From NCBI GenBank assembly GCA_027186245.1, contig CP114481.1:27807501-27871500 (forward strand): a stretch of DNA of 64,000 bases, in the 5' to 3' direction. Made by a program: the position numbers and the translations under genes. Below are positions 12,200 to 25,799 of this stretch, piece after piece. Source of the stretch: Coriaria nepalensis. Taxonomy: Eukaryota > Streptophyta > Magnoliopsida > Cucurbitales > Coriariaceae. Position 1 is the stretch's first letter. Each line of letters opens with the position of its first letter. The notes beneath the pieces are model-generated. The model was not told where the DNA came from. It did no database searches and was given only the letters and a program-made list of their open reading frames with translations.

Positions 12200-15125
12200 A
12201 TTATTGCTTTTAAAACATGACTTTCATGCATAACTTGCAATTGATCTACTGAAGGCAACTATGCATTTTTTTATTGTTAAAGTCATATTATTGCATCTCT
12301 TTTACTCATTAAACCATTCTAAATCACTTCAGATGAAATTCGCCTTTTAAACATGACTTTCGTTCATAACTTGCAGTTGATCTATTGAAGGCAACTACAC
12401 ATTTACTTAGACTTAAAATCATGTCATTAAGGCTCTTCGAGTCATTAAATCATTATAAATTAATTCGAACGAATTATAATTTTGTCCTTCAAACATGATT
12501 TGCTTACATAACCTGCAATTAATCTATTGAATACAACAATGCATTATTTTAGCCTTAAGGAGCATATCATTCAGTCTTTTGATATCATTAAATAGTTTGA
12601 AAGCACTTCGAACTAATTCTATTATTGCATTTAAAACACGACTTTCATGCATAACTTGCAATTGATCTACTGAAGGCAACTATGCATATTTTTAGTGTTA
12701 AAGTCATATTATTGCACCTCTTTTACTCATTAAATCATTCTAAATCACTTCAGACGAAATTCGCCTTTTAAACATGACTTTCGTGCATAACTTGCAGTTG
12801 ATCTATTGAAGGCAACTATACATTTACTTAGCCTTAAAATCATGCCATTGAGGCTCTTCTAGTCATTAAATCATTATAAATTAATTCGAACGAATTATAA
12901 TTTTGTCCTTCAAACATGAGTTGCTTACATAACCTGCAATTAATCTATTGAATACAACAATGCATTATTTTAGCCTTAAAGAGCATACCATTCAATCTTT
13001 TGATATCATTAAATTGTTTGAAAGCATTTCGAACTAATTCTATTATTGCATTTAAAACATGACTTTCTTGCATAACTTGCAATTGATATACTGAACGCAA
13101 CTATGCATTTTTTTAGTGTTAAAGTCATATTATTGCATCTCTTTTACTCATTAAATCATTCTAAATCACTTCAGACAAAATTCACCTTTTAAACATGACT
13201 TTCGTGCATAACTTGCAGTTGATCTATTGAAGGCAACTACACTTTTACTTAGACTTAAAATCATATCATTAAGGCTCTTCTAGTCGTTAAATCATTATCA
13301 ATGAATTCGAACGAATTATATTTTTGCCTTTCAAACATGAATTTCTTGCATAACTTGCAATTAATCTATTGAACACAACAATTCATTATTTTAGGCTTAA
13401 AGAGCATATCATTCAGTCTTTTGATATCATTAAATTGTTTGAAAGCACTTCGAACGAATTCTATTATTGCATTTAAAACACGACTTTCATGCATAACTTG
13501 CAATTGATCTACTGAAGGCAACTATGCATTTTTTTATTGTTAAAGTCATATTATTGCATCTCTTTTACTCATTAAATCATTCTAAATCACTTCAGACGAA
13601 ATTCGCCTTTTAAACATGACTTTCGTTCATAACTTGCAGTTGATCTATTGAAGGCAACTACACATTTACTTAGACTTAAAATAATGTCATTAAGGCTCTT
13701 CTAGTCATTAAATCATTATAAATTAATTCGAACGAATTATAATTTTGTCCTTCAAACATGATTTGCTTACATAACCTGCAATTAATCTATTGAATACAAC
13801 AATGCATTATTTTAGCCTTAAGGAGCATATCATTCAGTCTTTTGATATCATTAAATTGTTTGAAAGGACTTCGAACTAATTCTATTATTGCATTTAAAAC
13901 ACGACTTTCATGCATAACTTGCAATTAATCTACTGAAGGCAACTATGCATTTTTTTAGTGTTAAAGTCATATTATTGCATCTCTTTTACTCATTAAATCA
14001 TTCTAAATCACTTCAGACGAAATTCACCTTTTAAAAATGATCTTCGTGCATAACTTGCAGTTGATCTATTGAAGGCAACTATACATTTACTTAGCCATAA
14101 AATCATGTCATTGAGGCTCTTCTAGTCATTAAATCATTATAAATTAATTCGAACGAATTATATTTTTGTCCTTCAAACATGATTTGCTTACATAACCTGC
14201 AATTAATCTATTGAATACAACAATGCATTATTTTAGCCTTAAGGAGCATATCATTCAGTCTTTTGATATTATTAAATTGTCTGAAAGCACTTCGAACTAA
14301 TTCTATTATTGCATTTAAAACACGACTTTCATGCATAACTTGCAATTGATCTACTGAAGGCAACTATGCATTTTTTTAGTGTTAAAGTCATATTATTGCA
14401 TCTCTTTTACTAATTAAATCATTTTAAATCACTTCAGACGAAATTCTCCTTTTAAAGATGACTTTCGTGCATAACTTGCAGTTGATCTATTGAAGGCAAC
14501 TATACATTTACTTAGCCTTAAAATCATGTCATTGAGGCTCTTCCAGTCATTAAATCATTATAAGTTAATTCGGACGAATTATATTTTTGTCCTTCAAACA
14601 AGATTTGCATACATAACCTGCAATTAATCTATTGAATACAACAATGCATTATTTTAGCCTTAAGGAGCATATCATTCAGTCTTTTGATATCATTAAATTG
14701 TTTGAAAGCATTTCGAACTAATTCTATTATTGCATTTAAAACACGACTTTCATACATAACTTGCAATTGATCTACTGAAGGCAACTATGCATTTTTTTAG
14801 TGTTAAAGTCATATTATTGCATCTCTTTTACTCATTAAATCATTCTAAATAACTTCAGACGAAATTCACCTTTTAAAAATGCCCTTCGTGCATAACTTGC
14901 AGTTGATCTATTGAAGGCAACTATACATGTACTTAGCTTTAAAATCATGTCATTGAGGCTCTTCTAGTCATTGAATCATTATAAATTAATTCGAACGAAT
15001 TATATTTTTGTCCTTCAAACATGATTTGCTTACATAACCTGCAATTAATCTATTGAATACAACAATGCATTATTTTTGCCTTAAGGAGCATATCATTCAG
15101 TCTTTTGATATCATTAAATTGTTTG
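12200..15125 (+). repeat. Mosaic trimers between sub-arrays
   Basis: These trimers are more diverged from one another and mix variants from both sides. The ATGAGTTGC form of C at 12916, the CACTTTTACTTAGAC and GTCGTTAAATC forms of B at about 13240-13290, and the AACACAACAATTCATT form of C at about 13370 foreshadow the 1,263-bp HOR array. An AAGTTAATTCGGACG variant of B at about 14,560 reappears at 24,240 and 25,083. No gene is present. Confidence 0.75.
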
Positions 15126-16050
15126 AAAGTACTTCGAACTATTTCTATTATTGCATTTAAAACACGACTTTCTTGCATAACTTGCAATTGATCTACTGAA
15201 GGCAACTATGCATTTTTTTAGTGTTAAAATCATATTATTGCATCTCTTTTACTCATTAAATCATTCTAAATCACTTCAGACGAAATTCACCTTTTAAAAA
15301 TGACCTTCGTGCATAACTTGCAGTTGATCTATTGAAGGCAACTATACATTTACTTAGCTTTAAAATCATGTCATTGAGGCTCTTCTAGTCATTAAATCAT
15401 TATAAATTAATTCGAACGAATTATAATTTTGTCCTTCAAACATGAGTTGCTTACATAACCTGCAATTAATCTATTGAATACAACAATGCATTATTTTAGC
15501 CTTAAAGAGCATACCATTCAAACTTTTGATATCATTAAATTGTTTGAAAGCATTTCGAACTAATTCTATTATTGCATTTAAAACACGACTTTCTTGCATA
15601 ACTTGCAATTGATCTACTGAAGGCAACTATGCATTTTTTTAGTGTTAAAGTCATATTATTGCATTTCTTTTACTCATTAAATCATTCTAAATCACTTCAG
15701 CCGAAATTCACCTTTTAAACATGACTTTCGTGCATAACTTGCAGTTGATCTATTGAAGGCAACTACACTTTTACTTAGACTTAAAATCATGTCATTAAGG
15801 CTCTTCTAGTCGTTAAATCATTATCAATGAATTCGAACGAATTATATTTTTGCCTTTCAAACATGATTTTCTTTCATAACTTGCAATTAATCTATTGAAC
15901 ACAACAATTCATTATTTTAGGCTTAAAGAGCATATCATTCAGTCTTTTGATATCATTAAATTGTTTGAAAGCACTTCGAACTAATTCTATTATTGCATTT
16001 AAAACACGACTTTCATGCATAACTTGCAATTGATCTACTGAAGGCAACTA

Positions 16051-17313
16051 TGCCTTTTTTTATTGCTAAAGTCATATTATTGCATCTCTTTTACTCATTA
16101 AATCATTCTAAATCACTTCAGACGAAATTCGCCTTTTAAACATGACATTCGTTCATAACTTGCAGTTGATCTATTGAAGGCAACTATCCATTTACCTAGC
16201 CTTAAAATCATGTCATTGAGGCTCTTCTAGTCATTAAGTCATTATCAATGAATTCGAACGAATTATATTTTTGCCTTTCAAACATGATTTTCTTACATAA
16301 CTTGCAATTAATCTATTGAAGACAACAATGCATTATTTTAGCCTTAAAGAGCATACCATTCAATCTTTTGATATCATTAAATTGTTTGAAAGTACTTCGA
16401 ACTATTTCTATTATTGCATTTAAAACACGACTTTCATGCATAACCTGCAATTGATCTACTGAAGGCAACTATGCATTTTTTTAGTTTTAAAATCATATTA
16501 TTGCATCTCTTTTACTCATTAAATCATTCTAAATCAGTTCAGACGAAATTCACCTTTTAAAAATGACCTTCGTGCATAACTTGCAGTTGATCTATTGAAG
16601 GCAACTATACATTTACTGAGCTTTAAAATCATGTCATTGAGGCTCTTCTTGTCATTAAATCATTATAAATTAATTCGAACGAATTATAATTTTGTCCTTC
16701 AAACATGAGTTGCTTACATAACCTGCAATTAATCTATTGAATACAACAATGCATTATTTTAGCCTTAAAGAGCATACCATTCAAACTTTTGATATCATTA
16801 AATTGTTTGAAAGCATTTCGAACTAATTCTATTATTGCATTTAAAACACGACTTTCTTGCATAACTTGCAATTGATCTACTGAAGGCAACTATGCATATT
16901 TTTAGTGTTAAAGTCATATTATTGCACCTCTTTTACTCATTAAATCATTCTAATTCACTTCAGACAAAATTCGCCTTTTAAACATGACTTTCGTGCATAA
17001 CTTGCAGTTGATCTATTGAAGGCAACTATACATTTACTTAGCCTTAAAATCATGTCATTAAGGCTCTTCTAGTCGTTAAATCATTATCAATGAATTCGAA
17101 CGAATTATATTTTTGCATTTCAAACATGATTTTCTTTCATAACTTGCAAGTAATCTATTGAACACAACAATTCATTATTTTAGGCTTAAAGAGCATATCA
17201 TTCAGTCTTTTGATATCATTAAATTGTTTGAAAGCACTTCGAACTAATTCTATTATTGCATTTAAAACACGACTTTCATGCATAACTTGCAATTGATCTA
17301 CTGAAGGCAACTA
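16051..17313 (+). repeat. 1,263-bp HOR copy 1
   Basis: It starts at the TGCCTTTTTTTATTGCTAAAG marker in an A monomer and runs to the equivalent position in the next copy. Its tail holds a variant patch (TCTAATTCACTTCAGACAAAA near 16950 and TTTTGCATTTC near 17113) that only the region near 23.27-23.43 kb shares. CTTGCAAGTAATC near 17143 is unique to it. Copy phase is arbitrary. Confidence 0.88.
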
Positions 17314-18576
17314 TGCATTTTTTTATTGTTAAAGTCATATTATTGCATCTCTTTTACTCATTAAATCATTCTAAATCACTTCAGACGAAATTCGCCTTTT
17401 AAACATGACTTTCGTTCATAACTTGCAGTTGATCTATTGAAGGCAACTATCCATTTACTTAGCCTTAAAATCATGTCATTGAGGCTCTTCTAGTCATTAA
17501 GTCATTATCAATGAATTCGAACGAATTATATTTTTGCCTTTCAAACATGATTTTCTTACATAACTTGCAATTAATCTATTGAAGACAACAATGCATTATT
17601 TTAGCCTTAAAGAGCATACCATTCAATCTTTTGATATCATTAAATTGTTTGAAAGTACTTCGAACTATTTCTATTATTGCATTTAAAACACGACTTTCAT
17701 GCATAACTTGCAATTGATCTACTGAAGGCAACTATGCATTTTTTTAGTTTTAAAATCATATTATTGCATCTCTTTTACTCATTAAATCATTCTAAATCAG
17801 TTCAGACGAAATTCACCTTTTAAAAATGACCTTCGTGCATAACTTGCAGTTGATCTATTGAAGGCAACTATACATTTACTGAGCTTTAAAATCATGTCAT
17901 TGAGGCTCTTCTTGTCATTAAATCATTATAAATTAATTCGAACGAATTATAATTTTGTCCTTCAAACATGAGTTGCTTACATAACCTGCAATTAATCTAT
18001 TGAATACAACAATGCATTATTTTAGCCTTAAAGAGCATACCATTCAAACTTTTGATATCATTAAATTGTTTGAAAGCATTTCGAACTAATTCTATTATTG
18101 CATTTAAAACACGACTTTCTTGCATAACTTGCAATTGATCTACTGAAGGCAACTATGCATATTTTTAGTGTTAAAGTCATATTATTGCACCTCTTTTACT
18201 CATTAAATCATTCTAAATCACTTCAGCCGAAATTCACCTTTTAAACATGACTTTCGTGCATAACTTGCAGTTGATCTATTGAAGGCAACTACACTTTTAC
18301 TTAGACTTAAAATCATGTCATTAAGGCTCTTCTAGTCGTTAAATCATTATCAATGAATTCGAACGAATTATATTTTTGCCTTTCAAACATGATTTTCTTT
18401 CATAACTTGCAATTAATCTATTGAACACAACAATTCATTATTTTAGGCTTAAAGAGCATATCATTCAGTCTTTTGATATCATTAAATTGTTTGAAAGCAC
18501 TTCGAACTAATTCTATTATTGCATTTAAAACACGACTTTCATGCATAACTTGCAATTGATCTACTGAAGGCAACTA
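17314..18576 (+). repeat. 1,263-bp HOR copy 2
   Basis: The start marker here is the TGCATTTTTTTATTGTTAAAG form rather than TGCC...GCTAAAG. The rest matches copies 3-6 closely, including AGTTTTAAAATC, CACTTTTACTTAGAC and the ATGAGTTGC marker at 17968. Confidence 0.88.
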
Positions 18577-19839
18577 TGCCTTTTTTTATTGCTAAAGTCA
18601 TATTATTGCATCTCTTTTACTCATTAAATCATTCTAAATCACTTCAGACGAAATTCGCCTTTTAAACATGACATTCGTTCATAACTTGCAGTTGATCTAT
18701 TGAAGGCAACTATCCATTTACTTAGCCTTAAAATCATGTCATTGAGGCTCTTCTAGTCATTAAGTCATTATCAATGAATTCGAACGAATTATATTTTTGC
18801 CTTTCAAACATGATTTTCTTACATAACTTGCAATTAATCTATTGAAGACAACAATGCATTATTTTAGCCTTAAAGAGCATACCATTCAATCTTTTGATAT
18901 CATTAAATTGTTTGAAAGTACTTCGAACTATTTCTATTATTGCATTTAAAACACGACTTTCATGCATAACTTGCAATTGATCTACTGAAGGCAACTATGC
19001 ATTTTTTTAGTTTTAAAATCATATTATTGCATCTCTTTTACTAATTAAATCATTCTAAATCAGTTCAGACGAAATTCACCTTTTAAAAATGACCTTCGTG
19101 CATAACTTGCAGTTGATCTATTGAAGGCAACTATACATTTACTGAGCTTTAAAATCATGTCATTGAGGCTCTTCTTGTCATTAAATCATTATAAATTAAT
19201 TCGAACGAATTATAATTTTGTCCTTCAAACATGAGTTGCTTACATAACCTGCAATTAATCTATTGAATACAACAATGCATTATTTTAGCCTTAAAGAGCA
19301 TACCATTCAAACTTTTGATATCATTAAATTGTTTGAAAGCATTTCGAACTAATTCTATTATTGCATTTAAAACACGACTTTCTTGCATAACTTGCAATTG
19401 ATCTACTGAAGGCAACTATGCATATTTTTAGTGTTAAAGTCATATTATTGCACCTCTTTTACTCATTAAATCATTCTAAATCACTTCAGCCGAAATTCAC
19501 CTTTTAAACATGACTTTCGTGCATAACTTGCAGTTGATCTATTGAAGGCAACTACACTTTTACTTAGACTTAAAATCATGTCATTAAGGCTCTTCTAGTC
19601 GTTAAATCATTATCAATGAATTCGAACGAATTATATTTTTGCCTTTCAAACATGATTTTCTTTCATAACTTGCAATTAATCTATTGAACACAACAATTCA
19701 TTATTTTAGGCTTAAAGAGCATATCATTCAGTCTTTTGATATCATTAAATTGTTTGAAAGCACTTCGAACTAATTCTATTATTGCATTTAAAACACGACT
19801 TTCATGCATAACTTGCAATTGATCTACTGAAGGCAACTA
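18577..19839 (+). repeat. 1,263-bp HOR copy 3
   Basis: It starts with the TGCCTTTTTTTATTGCTAAAG marker. It is almost indistinguishable by eye from copies 4 and 5. ACTAATTAAATC near 19,041 is shared with copy 4 (near 20,304), whereas other copies read ACTCATTAAATC, so copies 3 and 4 may be the closest pair. Confidence 0.88.
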
Positions 19840-21102
19840 TGCCTTTTTTTATTGCTAAAGTCATATTATTGCATCTCTTTTACTCATTAAATCATTCTAA
19901 ATCACTTCAGACGAAATTCGCCTTTTAAACATGACATTCGTTCATAACTTGCAGTTGATCTATTGAAGGCAACTATCCATTTACTTAGCCTTAAAATCAT
20001 GTCATTGAGGCTCTTCTAGTCATTAAGTCATTATCAATGAATTCGAACGAATTATATTTTTGCCTTTCAAACATGATTTTCTTACATAACTTGCAATTAA
20101 TCTATTGAAGACAACAATGCATTATTTTAGCCTTAAAGAGCATACCATTCAATCTTTTGATATCATTAAATTGTTTGAAAGTACTTCGAACTATTTCTAT
20201 TATTGCATTTAAAACACGACTTTCATGCATAACTTGCAATTGATCTACTGAAGGCAACTATGCATTTTTTTAGTTTTAAAATCATATTATTGCATCTCTT
20301 TTACTAATTAAATCATTCTAAATCAGTTCAGACGAAATTCACCTTTTAAAAATGACCTTCGTGCATAACTTGCAGTTGATCTATTGAAGGCAACTATACA
20401 TTTACTGAGCTTTAAAATCATGTCATTGAGGCTCTTCTTGTCATTAAATCATTATAAATTAATTCGAACGAATTATAATTTTGTCCTTCAAACATGAGTT
20501 GCTTACATAACCTGCAATTAATCTATTGAATACAACAATGCATTATTTTAGCCTTAAAGAGCATACCATTCAAACTTTTGATATCATTAAATTGTTTGAA
20601 AGCATTTCGAACTAATTCTATTATTGCATTTAAAACACGACTTTCTTGCATAACTTGCAATTGATCTACTGAAGGCAACTATGCATATTTTTAGTGTTAA
20701 AGTCATATTATTGCACCTCTTTTACTCATTAAATCATTCTAAATCACTTCAGCCGAAATTCACCTTTTAAACATGACTTTCGTGCATAACTTGCAGTTGA
20801 TCTATTGAAGGCAACTACACTTTTACTTAGACTTAAAATCATGTCATTAAGGCTCTTCTAGTCGTTAAATCATTATCAATGAATTCGAACGAATTATATT
20901 TTTGCCTTTCAAACATGATTTTCTTTCATAACTTGCAATTAATCTATTGAACACAACAATTCATTATTTTAGGCTTAAAGAGCATATCATTCAGTCTTTT
21001 GATATCATTAAATTGTTTGAAAGCACTTCGAACTAATTCTATTATTGCATTTAAAACACGACTTTCATGCATAACTTGCAATTGATCTACTGAAGGCAAC
21101 TA
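19840..21102 (+). repeat. 1,263-bp HOR copy 4
   Basis: It starts with the TGCCTTTTTTTATTGCTAAAG marker and is near-identical to copy 3, sharing the ACTAATTAAATC base change. Confidence 0.88.
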
Positions 21103-22365
21103 TGCCTTTTTTTATTGCTAAAGTCATATTATTGCATCTCTTTTACTCATTAAATCATTCTAAATCACTTCAGACGAAATTCGCCTTTTAAACATGACAT
21201 TCGTTCATAACTTGCAGTTGATCTATTGAAGGCAACTATCCATTTACTTAGCCTTAAAATCATGTCATTGAGGCTCTTCTAGTCATTAAGTCATTATCAA
21301 TGAATTCGAACGAATTATATTTTTGCCTTTCAAACATGATTTTCTTACATAACTTGCAATTAATCTATTGAAGACAACAATGCATTATTTTAGCCTTAAA
21401 GAGCATACCATTCAATCTTTTGATATCATTAAATTGTTTGAAAGTACTTCGAACTATTTCTATTATTGCATTTAAAACACGACTTTCATGCATAACTTGC
21501 AATTGATCTACTGAAGGCAACTATGCATTTTTTTAGTTTTAAAATCATATTATTGCATCTCTTTTACTCATTAAATCATTCTAAATCAGTTCAGACGAAA
21601 TTCACCTTTTAAAAATGACCTTCGTGCATAACTTGCAGTTGATCTATTGAAGGCAACTATACATTTACTGAGCTTTAAAATCATGTCATTGAGGCTCTTC
21701 TTGTCATTAAATCATTATAAATTAATTCGAACGAATTATAATTTTGTCCTTCAAACATGAGTTGCTTACATAACCTGCAATTAATCTATTGAATACAACA
21801 ATGCATTATTTTAGCCTTAAAGAGCATACCATTCAAACTTTTGATATCATTAAATTGTTTGAAAGCATTTCGAACTAATTCTATTATTGCATTTAAAACA
21901 CGACTTTCTTGCATAACTTGCAATTGATCTACTGAAGGCAACTATGCATATTTTTAGTGTTAAAGTCATATTATTGCACCTCTTTTACTCATTAAATCAT
22001 TCTAAATCACTTCAGCCGAAATTCACCTTTTAAACATGACTTTCGTGCATAACTTGCAGTTGATCTATTGAAGGCAACTACACTTTTACTTAGACTTAAA
22101 ATCATGTCATTAAGGCTCTTCTAGTCGTTAAATCATTATCAATGAATTCGAACGAATTATATTTTTGCCTTTCAAACATGATTTTCTTTCATAACTTGCA
22201 ATTAATCTATTGAACACAACAATTCATTATTTTAGGCTTAAACAGCATATCATTCAGTCTTTTGATATCATTAAATTGTTTGAAAGCACTTCGAACTAAT
22301 TCTATTATTGCATTTAAAACACGACTTTCATGCATAACTTGCAATTGATCTACTGAAGGCAACTA
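21103..22365 (+). repeat. 1,263-bp HOR copy 5
   Basis: It starts with the TGCC marker and is near-identical to copies 3 and 4, with the ACTCATTAAATC form near 21,567. A single change, GGCTTAAACAGCATATC near 22,236, is private to this copy. Confidence 0.88.
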
Positions 22366-23628
22366 TGCCTTTTTTTATTGCTAAAGTCATATTATTGCAT
22401 CTCTTTTACTCATTAAATCATTCTAAATCACTTCAGACGAAATTCGCCTTTTAAACATGACATTCGTTCATAACTTGCAGTTGATCTATTGAAGGCAACT
22501 ATCCATTTACTTAGCCTTAAAATCATGTCATTGAGGCTCTTCTAGTCATTAAGTCATTATCAATGAATTCGAACGAATTATATTTTTGCCTTTCAAACAT
22601 GATTTTCTTACATAACTTGCAATTAATCTATTGAAGACAACAATGCATTATTTTAGCCTTAAAGAGCATACCATTCAATCTTTTGATATCATTAAATTGT
22701 TTGAAAGTACTTCGAACTATTTCTATTATTGCATTTAAAACACGACTTTCATGCATAACTTGCAATTGATCTACTGAAGGCAACTATGCATTTTTTTAGT
22801 TTTAAAATCATATTATTGCATCTCTTTTACTCATTAAATCATTCTAAATCAGTTCAGACGAAATTCACCTTTTAAAAATGACCTTCGTGCATAACTTGCA
22901 GTTGATCTATTGAAGGCAACTATACATTTACTAAGCTTTAAAATCATGTCATTGAGGCTCTTCTTGTCATTAAATCATTATAAATTAATTCGAACGAATT
23001 ATAATTTTGTCCTTCAAACATGAGTTGCTTACATAACCTGCAATTAATCTATTGAATACAACAATGCATTATTTTAGCCTTAAAGAGCATACCATTCAAA
23101 CTTTTGATATCATTAAATTGTTTGAAAGCATTTCGAACTAATTCTATTATTGCATTTAAAACACGACTTTCTTGCATAACTTGCAATTGATCTACTGAAG
23201 GCAACTATGCATATTTTTAGTGTTAAAGTCATATTATTGCACCTCTTTTACTCATTAAATCATTCTAATTCACTTCAGACAAAATTCGCCTTTTAAACAT
23301 GACTTTCGTGCATAACTTGCAGTTGATCTATTGAAGGCAACTATACATTTACTTAGCCTTAAAATCATGTCATTAAGGCTCTTCTAGTCGTTAAATCATT
23401 ATCAATGAATTCGAACGAATTATATTTTTGCATTTCAAACATGATTTTCTTTCATAACTTGCAATTAATCTATTGAACACAACAATTCATTATTTTAGGC
23501 TTAAAGAGCATATCATTCAGTCTTTTGATATCATTAAATTGTTTGAAAGCACTTCGAACTAATTCTATTATTGCATTTAAAACACGACTTTCATGCATAA
23601 CTTGCAATTGATCTACTGAAGGCAACTA
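22366..23628 (+). repeat. 1,263-bp HOR copy 6
   Basis: It starts with the TGCC marker. After about 23.26 kb it carries the TCTAATTCACTTCAGACAAAA patch and the TTTTGCATTTC form, matching the end of copy 1 exactly 6,315 bp (five HOR units) earlier. ACTAAGCTTTAAAATC near 22,931 replaces ACTGAGCTTT. Confidence 0.88.
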
Positions 23629-24214
23629 TGCATTTTTTTATTGTTAAAGTCATATTATTGCATCTCTTTTACTCATTAAATCATTCTAAATCACTTCAGA
23701 CGAAATTCGCCTTTTAAACATGACTTTCGTTCATAACTTGCAGTTGATCTATTGAAGGCAACTATCCATTTACTTAGCCTTAAAATCATGTCATTGAGGC
23801 TCTTCTAGTCATTAAGTCATTATCAATGAATTCGAACGAATTATATTTTTGCCTTTCAAACATGAATTTCTTGCATAACTTGCAATTAATCTATTGAACA
23901 CAACAATTCATTATTTTAGGCTTAAAGAGCATATCATTCAGTCTTTTGATATCATTAAATTGTTTGAAAGCACTTCGAACTAATTCTATTATTGCATTTA
24001 AAACACGACTTTCATGCATAACTTGCAATTGATCTACTGAAGGCAACTATGCATTTTTTTATTTTTAAAGTCATATTATTGCATCTCTTTTACTCATTAA
24101 ATCATTCTAAATCACTTCAAACGAAATTCGCCTTTTAAACATGACTTTCGTTCATAACTTGCAGTTGATCTATTGAAGGCAACTACACATTTACTTAGAC
24201 TTAAAATCATGTCA

Positions 24215-24957
24215 TTGAGGCTCTTCCAGTCATTAAATCATTATAAGTTAATTCGGACGAATTATATTTTTGTCCTTCAAACAAGATTTGCTTACATAAC
24301 CTGCAATTAATCTATTGAATACAACAATGCATTATTTTAGCCTTAAAGAGCATATCATTCAGTCTTTTGATATCATTAAATTGTTTGAAAGCACTTCGAA
24401 CTAATTCTATTATTGCATTTAAAACACGACTTTCATGCATAACTTGCAATTGATATACTGAAGGCAACTATGCATTTTTTTAGTGTTAAAGTCATATTAT
24501 TGCATCTCTTTTACTCATTAAATCATTCTAAATCACTTCAGACGAAATTCGCCTTTTAAACATGACTTTCGTGCATAACTTGCAGTTGATCTATTGAAGG
24601 CAACTACACATTTACTTAGACTTAAAATCATGTCATTGAGGCTCTTCTAGTCATTAAATCATTATAAATTAATTCGAACGAATTATATTTTTGTCCTTCA
24701 AACATGATTTGCTTACATAACCTGCAATTAATCTATTGAATACAACAATGCATTATTTTAGCCTTAAAGAGCATATCATTCAGTCTTTTGATATCATTAA
24801 ATTGTTTGGAAGCACTTCGAAGTAATTCTATTATTGCATTTAAAACACGACTTTCATGCATAACTTGCAATTGATCTACTGAAGGCAACTATGCATTTTT
24901 TTATTTTTAAAGTCATATTATTGCATCTCTTTTACTCATTAAATCATTCTAAATCAC
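24215..24957 (+). repeat. 842-bp-offset duplication, copy 1
   Basis: Shared rare variants lie 842 bp apart: AAGTTAATTCGGACG near 24,245 and 25,087, TGATATACTG at 24451 and 25293, and AGCACTTCGAAGTAATTC at 24811 and 25653. The offset is two trimers. The ends are estimated from loss of shared variants. Confidence 0.75.
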
Positions 24958-25056
24958 TTCAGACGAAATTCGCCGTTTAAACATGACTTTCGTGCGTAAA
25001 TTGCAGTTGATCTATTGAAGGCAACTATCCATTTACTTAGCCTTAAACTCAAGTCA

Positions 25057-25799
25057 TTGAGGCTCTTCCAGTCATTGAATCATTATAAGTTAATTCGGAC
25101 GAATTATATTTTTGTCCTTCAAACAAGATTTGCTTACATAACCTGCAATTAATCTATTGAATACAACAATGCATTATTTTAGCCTTAAGGAGCATATCAT
25201 TCAGTCTTTTGATATCATTAAATTGTTTGAAAGCACTTCGAACTAATTCTATTATTGCATTTAAAACACGACTTTCATGCATAACTTGCAATTGATATAC
25301 TGAAGGCAACTATGCATTTTTTTAGTGTTAAAGTCATATTATTGCATCTCTTTTACTCATTAAATCATTCTAAATCACTTCAGACGAAATTCGCCTTTTA
25401 AACATGACTTTCGTGCATAACTTGCAGTTGATCTATTGAAGGCAACTACACATTTACTTAGACTTAAAATCATGTCATTGAGGCTCTTCTAGTCATTAAA
25501 TCATTATAAATTAATTCGAACGAATTATATTTTTGTCCTTCAAACATGATTTGCTTACATAACCTGCAATTAATCTATTGAATACAACAATGCATTATTT
25601 TAGCCTTAAAGAGCATATCATTCAGTCTTTTGATATCATTAAATTGTTTGGAAGCACTTCGAAGTAATTCTATTATTGCATTTAAAACACGACTTTCATG
25701 CATAACTTGCAATTGATCTACTGAAGGCAACTATGCATTTTTTTATTTTTAAAGTCATATTATTGCATCTCTTTTACTCATTAAATCATTCTAAATCAC
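25057..25799 (+). repeat. 842-bp-offset duplication, copy 2
   Basis: This is the partner of 24215-24957. The sequence just before (CCTTAAACTCAAGTC) and after (GCATAACGTGCAGTAGATC) is not shared between copies, which brackets the duplicated segment. Confidence 0.72.

Larger units (their letters stand above)
1..12200 (+). repeat. Sub-array 1: trimers with nested multi-trimer duplications
   Basis: About 29 trimers share the AATTAATTCG form of B and mostly the CAG(A/C)CGAAATTCGCC form of A. Recognisable variants recur at multiples of ~421 bp: a B form containing TGTTGTTCATCTATTAAAGG, an A form with GAGCTACTGAAGG, a C form with CCTGGAATTAATC, and a C form with TTCTAGCCTTAAGG. Their order shows 4-, 5- and 6-trimer copying. 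The first three trimers (2-1264) are near-identical and resemble the unit at about 10110. There is no gene content. Confidence 0.85.
15125..23860 (+). repeat. Sub-array 2: 1,263-bp higher-order repeat (nine monomers)
   Basis: Three successive trimers form a 1,263-bp unit repeated about seven times with exact spacing. The C marker ATGAGTTGC starts at 15442, 16705, 17968, 19231, 20494, 21757 and 23020. An A marker with TTTTTTTATTG starts (at TGC) at 16051, 17314, 18577, 19840, 21103, 22366 and 23629. All intervals are 1,263 bp. The constituent trimers differ clearly from each other, while the 1,263-bp copies are nearly identical. The edges are set by loss of shared variants and are approximate. 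Confidence 0.92.
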
